Positions 59,338 to 64,000 of a stretch of 64,000 nt of DNA are shown here, in pieces (positions within the stretch are counted from its first letter, which is position 1; every line of letters begins with the position of its first letter). A model generated the notes under the pieces. That model was not told the origin of the DNA, made no database searches, and saw nothing but the letters and a program-made list of their open reading frames with translations. Source of the stretch: Microbacterium sp. TPD7012 (GTDB taxonomy: Bacteria; Actinomycetota; Actinomycetes; Actinomycetales; Microbacteriaceae); NCBI RefSeq assembly GCF_003075395.1, contig NZ_QDFV01000001.1:467328-531327 (forward strand), written 5' to 3'. Position numbers and translations under genes: made by a program.

Positions 59338-60012
59338 TCAGGCGATCAGCGGGGCGGTCTCCTCGAAGCGCGAGACCACGATGTCGATCAGCGGCTCGGG
59401 CACCGCGCCGCCGTCGAGGAGCGGCAGCGTGAGCGCGCGACCGGCGGCCTGTCGTTCGGCGAGGTCGAAGAAGTATCCCCGCGCCAGGAGATAGGTCGAG
59501 ACGACGGCCTCCGGATGCGCCGCGAGTGCCGTCGGCAGGTCGGGCTCCCGGGCGGCGAGGTACGCGAGCTCGACGCGGCGGCCGAGATGCTCGCGCAGGA
59601 CGGCGGCCATGCCCTCGGCATCCGTCAGCGACCGCGGATCACGCGACCCCGCGACCGCGAGGATCACCGGGAGAGCGGATGCCGCCGGCATCCGCTCCGC
59701 GAGCACGGCGGCGAGCCGGGGGTCGGGGCCCAGAGGCGCCGCCACCACGGCATCCGCCCGGTCGGCGACCATCCCGTGCAGGTCGTGATGCACGTGGAAT
59801 CCGCTCGACAGCAGCAGGGGGACGACCACGACGGGGCCGTCGATCGCCGCGAGGGCGTCGACGGCGTCGGGCTCCTGCACGTCGACGAAGGCGGCGCGCA
59901 CCTCGACGTCGGGGAGCCGGGCGGCGACCGCCTCGACGAGGTCGGCGATCGCGCGCGCCCCGGCGGCGTCGGACGTGCCGTGCGAGACGGCGAGCAGGGT
60001 GGGTCGAGCCAT
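59338..60012 (-). CDS. sirohydrochlorin ferrochelatase / CbiX-type chelatase
   Basis: A 224-residue protein with two CbiX-like halves. The metal-binding His residues are in AVSHGTSDAAG and SSGFHVHHDLHGM, and the second half has YLLARGYFFDLAERQ. It inserts iron into sirohydrochlorin to finish siroheme, complementing CobA downstream. A sirohydrochlorin dehydrogenase is not visible in the window. The ATG at 60012 is preceded at 6 nt by TAGGCT without a ribosome site (leaderless). It lies 139 nt upstream of cysI in the same direction and may be transcribed separately. Confidence 0.85.
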   Translation of the reverse strand: MARPTLLAVSHGTSDAAGARAIADLVEAVAARLPDVEVRAAFVDVQEPDAVDALAAIDGPVVVVPLLLSSGFHVHHDLHGMVADRADAVVAAPLGPDPRLAAVLAERMPAASALPVILAVAGSRDPRSLTDAEGMAAVLREHLGRRVELAYLAAREPDLPTALAAHPEAVVSTYLLARGYFFDLAERQAAGRALTLPLLDGGAVPEPLIDIVVSRFEETAPLIA

Positions 60013-60018
60013 GCGGTC

Positions 60019-60024
60019 AGCCTA
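60019..60024 (-). promoter_or_regulatory. leaderless -10 box of the chelatase gene
   Basis: Minus-strand TAGGCT ends 6 nt before the ATG at 60012; the sequence between, GACCGC, is the same as before the CDF gene. Confidence 0.45.
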
Positions 60025-60112
60025 GGAGGTGCGTATGACGGAGATGTGTCGCGATTGTTAGCTTCTGTTGTATCGCTTGGCCGCCCCGCTCCGCGCCCCT
60101 ACCGTGTCGGGG

Positions 60113-61006
60113 ATGACGAACGACGATGTTTCTCAGACCCACCGGACCGCCCTCGGACGCCTCCTGCTCGATCGGCGCACACTGCTCCGCGCCTCCGGCG
60201 CCGCGGCACTGGCCACGACCTTCGCGGTCGCCGGACGCCCGGCATCCGCCAGCGCCGCCTGCGAGGCGCTCGTCCATCAGGACGGATTCGCCACTCCCTC
60301 CGCCGGCAACTGGACCGCGCGCATCTTCGACGGCGCCAGCAGTCCGGTCGGCGCCGGTGACGTCTGGGGCGACCAGACGCTCTTCCCGCCCGCGCGCTAC
60401 GCGATCGTGCCCGATCCGGCAGGCTCAGGGCAGCCGGTGATGCGCTTCACGGTGCCGGCCGACCAGGTCTCGTATCGGGCCGAGATCGCGCGCCGCCAGT
60501 TCGCCCTCGGCCGGTACCGCTACGGAGTCTCGCACTACATCCCGACCGACTACGTGCCCTTCCGGTACGGCACGATCCTCGCGCAGTGGCACGGCTACAC
60601 GCTGCCGGACGGCCGGGCGACGAATCCGCCGCTCGCGCTCCTGCTCAACGGCGCCCCGACGCCCGTGTGGGAGCTGCACGTCTACCGGCTCCAGCCCGAC
60701 CTCACGACGCAGCTGACCAGGCATACGCTCCCGGTGCCGGTGCAGTACGGCCGCTGGAACGACTGGACCGTCGACATCACCTGGTCGACGCCCTCCACGC
60801 CCGGCCGCGTGATCGTCACCCACGGCGGAACGACGGTGCTCGACATCTCCGGCGACAACAACTACCACCAGCAGTGGCCGCCGTACTTCCAGACCGGCAT
60901 CTACCGGTCCTCGTGGCGCACCGGAGGGTATCCGGCGCAGCCCGACCTGCAGATCTACCACCGGGGCATCACCGTGCACGACCTCACGGGGTGCGCCGCC
61001 GGGTGA
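60113..61006 (+). CDS. Tat-exported polysaccharide lyase-like protein (PF14099 type)
   Basis: A 297-residue secreted protein. The N-terminus has a twin-arginine motif (LLLDRRTLLRAS) and a signal peptide ending near ASASAACEA. The mature part is a beta-jelly-roll resembling heparin lyase I/glucuronan lyase-type proteins: HQDGFATPSAGNW, YRAEIARRQFALGRYRYGVSHYIP, GTILAQWHG and RWNDWTVDITWS. Lyases of this fold cleave uronic acid-containing polysaccharides, which would fit the glucuronic acid of arabinogalactan, but the substrate is not proven. TACCGT lies 7 nt before the ATG, suggesting a leaderless start. Confidence 0.72.
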   Translation: MTNDDVSQTHRTALGRLLLDRRTLLRASGAAALATTFAVAGRPASASAACEALVHQDGFATPSAGNWTARIFDGASSPVGAGDVWGDQTLFPPARYAIVPDPAGSGQPVMRFTVPADQVSYRAEIARRQFALGRYRYGVSHYIPTDYVPFRYGTILAQWHGYTLPDGRATNPPLALLLNGAPTPVWELHVYRLQPDLTTQLTRHTLPVPVQYGRWNDWTVDITWSTPSTPGRVIVTHGGTTVLDISGDNNYHQQWPPYFQTGIYRSSWRTGGYPAQPDLQIYHRGITVHDLTGCAAG

Positions 61007-61081
61007 CGTTCCGCGTCCCCCGTCTCGCCGCGAGGATGCCGACTTCACTAGGGTTCTGCGAGGGCCGAGGAAGGAGGCGCG

Positions 61082-62449
61082 ATGACCAAGCAGCTCATCG
61101 TCAACCTGTTCGAGATGGCGACGCCGGGGCACATCACCCATGGGCTGTGGCGTCAGCCGGACAACCAGCGCGAGCGCTACGCCGACATCTCCTACTGGAC
61201 CGAGCTGGCGCAGGTCGCCGAGGCGGCCGGTTTCGACGCGATCTTCCTGGCCGACGTCGTGGGTGCGTACGACGTCTACGACGACAGCTTCGAGCCCGCG
61301 CTCGAGCGCGGGCTGCAGATCCCCAACATCGATCCGCTGCTGCTCGTCGCCGCGATGGCGGCCGTCACCGAGCACATCGGCTTCGGCGTGACCTTCTCGA
61401 CGACCTACGAGCCGCCGTTCGCCTTCGCGCGGCGCATGGCGACGCTCGATCACCTGACCCGCGGACGGGTGGGATGGAACATCGTCACCTCGTACCTGCC
61501 GAACGCGGCGCGCAACTTCGGTCTCGACGATCAGATCCCGCACGACACCCGATACGAGATCGCGGCGGAGTACATCGACGTCCTCTACAAGCTGTGGGAG
61601 GGCTCGTGGGACGACGACGCGGTCGTCGCCGACAAGGACGGCGGCACGTACAGCCGCGCCGGCGCCGTGCGCGCGATCGATCATGTCGGCACGCACTTCC
61701 GCGTCGCGGGGCCTCACCTGTCCGAGCCGTCGCGGCAGCGTGTTCCGCTGCTGTTCCAGGCGTCGGCGTCGAAGGCCGGCATCGCTTTCGCGGCGCAGCA
61801 CGCAGAGGTGCTGTTCACGGCCGACCGTCCGCCCGGAGCGCTCGAGCGCAACATCGCCGCGATCCGCGACGAGAGCGTGCGCCACGGTCGGCGGCCGGAG
61901 GACACGCGGTACGTCGTGATGGCCACCGTCATCGTCGCGCCCACCGAGGAGGAGGCGCGGGCGAAGTACGAGGAGTACCGGTCGTTCCGCGACCCCGAGG
62001 GAGCGTTCATCCACATGAGCGTGCCGTTCCATCCCCTGCAGCATCCGGCCGACATCACGGTGCGTGAGGCGCTGGAGCGCGAGGGACGGCAGGACGTGGT
62101 CGACGCCGGCGCGCTCCCGCTGCATCTGACCGTCGGCCAGTTCGCGGGAGCGGTCGACGAGGCGTGGGATTCGCGCTTCCTCGCGGTCGGCAGTCCCGAG
62201 CAGGTGGCCGACACGATCGAGCGGTGGCTCGACGCCGACGGCATCGACGGGATCAACCTGCGCCAGTACCACTCGTTCGACACGGCCAGGGACTTCGGTG
62301 AGCTCGTGGTTCCGGAGCTGCGTCGGCGGGGACGGATGCGCGAGGCGTACGTGCCGGGGGAGACACTGCGCGAGCGGATCTTCGGCGAGGGGCCGCGCCT
62401 CCCGGAACGGCATCCCGCTGCGCGGTATCGCGGGGGTGCGAACCTCTAG
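61082..62449 (+). CDS. LLM-class flavin-dependent monooxygenase (NtaA/SnaA/DszA family)
   Basis: A 455-residue bacterial-luciferase-like monooxygenase using FMNH2 from a separate reductase. Family landmarks are SYWTELAQVAEAAGFDAIFLAD, FGVTFSTTYEPPFAFARRMATLDHLTRGRVGWNIVTS read in order, YEIAAEYIDVLYKLWEGSW and LLFQASASKAG. Members oxidise nitrilotriacetate, sulfones or alkanesulfonates. Proximity to the sulfur operon suggests a role in releasing sulfite from an organosulfur compound, but no reductase is adjacent and the substrate is unknown. GGAGG lies close before the ATG. Confidence 0.85.
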   Translation: MTKQLIVNLFEMATPGHITHGLWRQPDNQRERYADISYWTELAQVAEAAGFDAIFLADVVGAYDVYDDSFEPALERGLQIPNIDPLLLVAAMAAVTEHIGFGVTFSTTYEPPFAFARRMATLDHLTRGRVGWNIVTSYLPNAARNFGLDDQIPHDTRYEIAAEYIDVLYKLWEGSWDDDAVVADKDGGTYSRAGAVRAIDHVGTHFRVAGPHLSEPSRQRVPLLFQASASKAGIAFAAQHAEVLFTADRPPGALERNIAAIRDESVRHGRRPEDTRYVVMATVIVAPTEEEARAKYEEYRSFRDPEGAFIHMSVPFHPLQHPADITVREALEREGRQDVVDAGALPLHLTVGQFAGAVDEAWDSRFLAVGSPEQVADTIERWLDADGIDGINLRQYHSFDTARDFGELVVPELRRRGRMREAYVPGETLRERIFGEGPRLPERHPAARYRGGANL

Positions 62450-62452
62450 ACT
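62447..62452 (+). promoter_or_regulatory. leaderless -10 box
   Basis: TAGACT overlaps the monooxygenase stop codon and ends 6 nt before the ATG at 62459. Confidence 0.4.
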
Positions 62453-62458
62453 CGGGCC

Positions 62459-62872
62459 ATGCGGCTCCGTGCCATCGATCTGGTCGACGTCCTCGTGTAT
62501 CTGGTCGTCCTCGGCACCTTCACTCAACTGTTCCCGGCGGTGATCTCCGAGAGCTTCCTGCTGTCGCTGCTGACGGCGGTCCTGCTGAAGGTCGTGCTCG
62601 AGGCCGTCGTGTGGGTGAAGACGAAGGCGCTCGCGCGCATCCGCTCCGAGGGCAGCGGCGCGAGACGGGCGGTCGGCGTGGTCGTGCTGCTGCTCGTGAT
62701 GCCGGGCAGCAAATTCCTCGTGCTGGAGCTGGTCGACCTGGTGTTCGGCGACGCCGTGTATCTCGGCGGGTTCTTCCTTGTCACGCTGCTCATCGTCGTG
62801 CTCATGCTGGCGCGCGGGGGTGTGCGGCGGCTGCTGGTGCGGCCGGCGTCTGCGGAGGCTTCTTCGGAGTAG
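62459..62872 (+). CDS. small membrane protein, function unknown
   Basis: A 137-residue protein with four hydrophobic segments (DLVDVLVYLVVLGTFTQLF, LLSLLTAVLLKVVLEAVVWV, AVGVVVLLLVMPGSKFLVLE, LGGFFLVTLLIVVLMLA). A basic loop lies between the second and third helices. I do not recognise the family. It probably starts transcription at its own ATG, 9 nt after the monooxygenase stop; the downstream kinase gene likewise has its own -10 box. Confidence 0.65.
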   Translation: MRLRAIDLVDVLVYLVVLGTFTQLFPAVISESFLLSLLTAVLLKVVLEAVVWVKTKALARIRSEGSGARRAVGVVVLLLVMPGSKFLVLELVDLVFGDAVYLGGFFLVTLLIVVLMLARGGVRRLLVRPASAEASSE

Positions 62873-62875
62873 CGT
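62870..62875 (+). promoter_or_regulatory. leaderless -10 box
   Basis: TAGCGT overlaps the stop codon of the small membrane protein gene and ends 6 nt before the ATG at 62882. Confidence 0.4.
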
Positions 62876-62881
62876 CGTCGG

Positions 62882-63631
62882 ATGGACGAGGAGCCGCTGG
62901 CAGGCGGGAACGTGAGCGGTGCTGTCGTGCGTGTCGGGGGCACGGTGCGCAAGCCCTGGACGGATGCGACGGAGAGCGTCGCGGACTTCGTGACGTTCCT
63001 GCGGGGGAAGGGGGTGGATGCCCCCGAACCCCTGGGCCGGGACGGGCAGGGGCGGCAGATCATCGAGTTCGTGCCGGGAGATCTGGCGATCGACGGTGGT
63101 CGGCTGGCGGCGGACGATCTGCGTCGGGTCGGATCGATGATCCGCGACATCCACGACGCGAGCGAGGTCTACGTGCCTCCGTCGGATGCGGCGTGGCGCA
63201 CCGCGATCCCCGCACCGGCGGCAGGACTCGTGTGTCACAACGACCTGGCTCCGTGGAATCTCGTCATCGGAGAGCGATGGGTGTTCATCGATTGGGATGC
63301 CGCCGCGCCGAGCACTCGCCTCTGGGATCTGGCGTATGCCGCGCAGGCCTTCACTCTCTCCGACAGCGGACGGGAACCCGCGCTTGCGGCCGGCGATCTG
63401 GCAGCACTGGTCGACGGCTACGGAGCGGACGAGCGGATGCGGGGCGAGTTGCCCGGCGCGATGGCGGAGCGGACGGCGGCGATGCTGGCCCTACTGGAGG
63501 GTGCGGCGGCGACGGCGGAGGAACCATGGGCGTCGATGCACGTGGACGGCCACGGTGCGCACTGGGCGAGGGCTGTCGACTACGTGCGGGAACATCAGGG
63601 CGTGTGGGCGAGGGCGCTTTCCGGGCGCTGA
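62882..63631 (+). CDS. phosphotransferase of the APH fold
   Basis: A 249-residue kinase of the aminoglycoside phosphotransferase/choline kinase fold. The Brenner-type catalytic loop is VCHNDLAPWNLVIG and the metal-binding motif is VFIDWDAAAP. The N-terminal lobe is short (VRVGGTVRKPW). Similar small proteins in actinobacteria are annotated as aminoglycoside phosphotransferases without proven resistance, so the substrate (sugar, amino alcohol or antibiotic) is open. A leaderless start is likely. Confidence 0.83.
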   Translation: MDEEPLAGGNVSGAVVRVGGTVRKPWTDATESVADFVTFLRGKGVDAPEPLGRDGQGRQIIEFVPGDLAIDGGRLAADDLRRVGSMIRDIHDASEVYVPPSDAAWRTAIPAPAAGLVCHNDLAPWNLVIGERWVFIDWDAAAPSTRLWDLAYAAQAFTLSDSGREPALAAGDLAALVDGYGADERMRGELPGAMAERTAAMLALLEGAAATAEEPWASMHVDGHGAHWARAVDYVREHQGVWARALSGR

Positions 63632-63764
63632 GCCTGGCGGATTCGGTGGCCGGGCGCCGTGCATTTCGGCGGTGTTCCGTTGTCCGGGGACAGGATGCTG
63701 GTGTATCGGTTTGTGGGCGTGATCTGGGGGTTTCAATGTCGGTGGCCCCTGTTTCACTTGGGGT

Positions 63765-64000
63765 ATGACAGCAGTGGCGGACGCGACGGTCGAGCAGGTG
63801 AACGCACTGGGTGCGGTCACCGAGATGCTCGTCGAGGTCGAGCGCACGATCAGCAGCATGCAGGCCGTGCGGGACGGGTTTCTTGCGGTCGGGTCCCGGT
63901 TGGCGGTCGACGTCGCGGGCCAGGCGGGGTCTCGGGAGGAGGCGGATCTGGTGTTGCGGTCGGTCGCGGCGGAGTTCGCGGCCGCGCTGCGGGTGTCGGA
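63765..64000 (+). CDS. DUF222 / HNH endonuclease domain protein (3' end outside the window)
   Basis: The first 78 codons are visible, from the ATG at 63765 (a GGGG stretch is close upstream). The sequence with LGAVTEMLVEVERTISSMQA and VLRSVAAEFAAALRVS is the typical N-terminus of the DUF222 (13E12 repeat) proteins that end in an HNH nuclease domain, which are present in many copies in Microbacteriaceae. The HNH part lies beyond the right edge. The 133-nt spacer before it contains TTGTCC and GGACA as a small inverted repeat at about 63679-63691 but no convincing promoter. Confidence 0.8.
   Translation, partial: MTAVADATVEQVNALGAVTEMLVEVERTISSMQAVRDGFLAVGSRLAVDVAGQAGSREEADLVLRSVAAEFAAALRVS

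Noticed and set aside
60411..60435. CAGGCTCAGGG in the lyase gene as another copy of the dispersed repeat
   Set aside because: Only 11 bases match, the flanks do not, and the encoded PDPAGSGQP is a plausible native loop.
60425..63238. 937-codon open frame on the minus strand opposite the lyase, monooxygenase and kinase genes
   Set aside because: The plus-strand genes have recognisable motifs and start signals; the minus frame does not.
63632..64000. DUF222/HNH protein as evidence of a mobile element
   Set aside because: These proteins are abundant chromosomal genes in Microbacteriaceae; no repeats, integrase or tRNA junction accompany it here.
1..64000. Prophage, integrative element or secondary-metabolite cluster
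   Set aside because: No integrase, transposase, phage structural, polyketide or non-ribosomal peptide genes were found; the only tRNA is not flanked by an attachment-site duplication that I could see.

Overview
The window is very GC-rich, densely packed actinobacterial chromosome. The protein families (LAxTG sorting signal, DUF222/HNH protein, dUMP-forming dCTP deaminase, DUF3817), the many leaderless promoters of the form TANNNT placed 6-8 nt before the start codon, and the abundance of the word GGATGCC point to Microbacteriaceae, most likely Microbacterium. The genus is an inference. No rRNA, prophage, insertion sequence or CRISPR array was seen; one tRNA-Gly(CCC) lies at 23.3 kb.

Region 1 (1-18.2 kb) is a carbohydrate-utilization locus aimed at fucosylated, galactose-containing glycans. 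It holds a GH95 fucosidase (truncated by the window edge), a CE7 acetyl esterase, a ROK regulator, two complete ABC uptake systems, a GH36 alpha-galactosidase, two divergent GH29 alpha-L-fucosidases flanking a palindrome, and an oxidative sugar module (aldo/keto reductase plus enolase-superfamily dehydratase plus GntR/FCD regulator). The eight minus-strand genes from 16.8 to 7.2 kb look like one operon.

Region 2 (18.3-28 kb) holds a DUF2165 protein, two hydrolases, a NarL-type two-component system whose response regulator carries a 1-nt frameshift, tRNA-Gly, and a 1482-residue cell-wall-anchored enzyme. That enzyme fuses a GH30 beta-1,6-galactanase to a GH43 exo-beta-1,3-galactanase behind two abutting LacI-type operators, and suggests growth on type II arabinogalactan.

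Region 3 (28-35.6 kb) holds dcd, small hypotheticals, and a divergent pair of winged-helix regulators with His/Gly/Arg-rich tails next to a CDF metal exporter. It also has a DUF1778-GNAT toxin-antitoxin pair with a frameshifted toxin, an MFS transporter and a tandem-domain Lrp regulator.

Region 4 (35.8-47.9 kb) starts with an operon of MFS transporter, amidohydrolase, ThDP-dependent decarboxylase and agmatinase-family ureohydrolase, probably for guanidino-compound catabolism. A RIO-type kinase follows, behind a short upstream ORF and a hairpin that hides its ribosome binding site. Then come a lipoprotein peptidase, an MFS exporter, an AraC regulator, DUF3817 and a lipoprotein.

Region 5 (47.9-60 kb) is an 11-gene assimilatory sulfur operon (cysI-cysH-cysD-cysN, sulfonate-type ABC transporter, cobA, fprA, ferredoxin, a thioredoxin-reductase-like flavoprotein) with a sirohydrochlorin chelatase behind it. 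Its genes supply sulfate activation and reduction, siroheme and reducing power. Several of them carry copies of a dispersed palindromic repeat (core CTTCGACAGGCTCAGGG) as short in-frame coding insertions; this is the most unusual signal in the window.

Region 6 (60-64 kb) holds a Tat-exported polysaccharide lyase-like protein, a DszA/NtaA-type flavin monooxygenase, a small membrane protein, an APH-fold kinase and the start of a DUF222/HNH protein.
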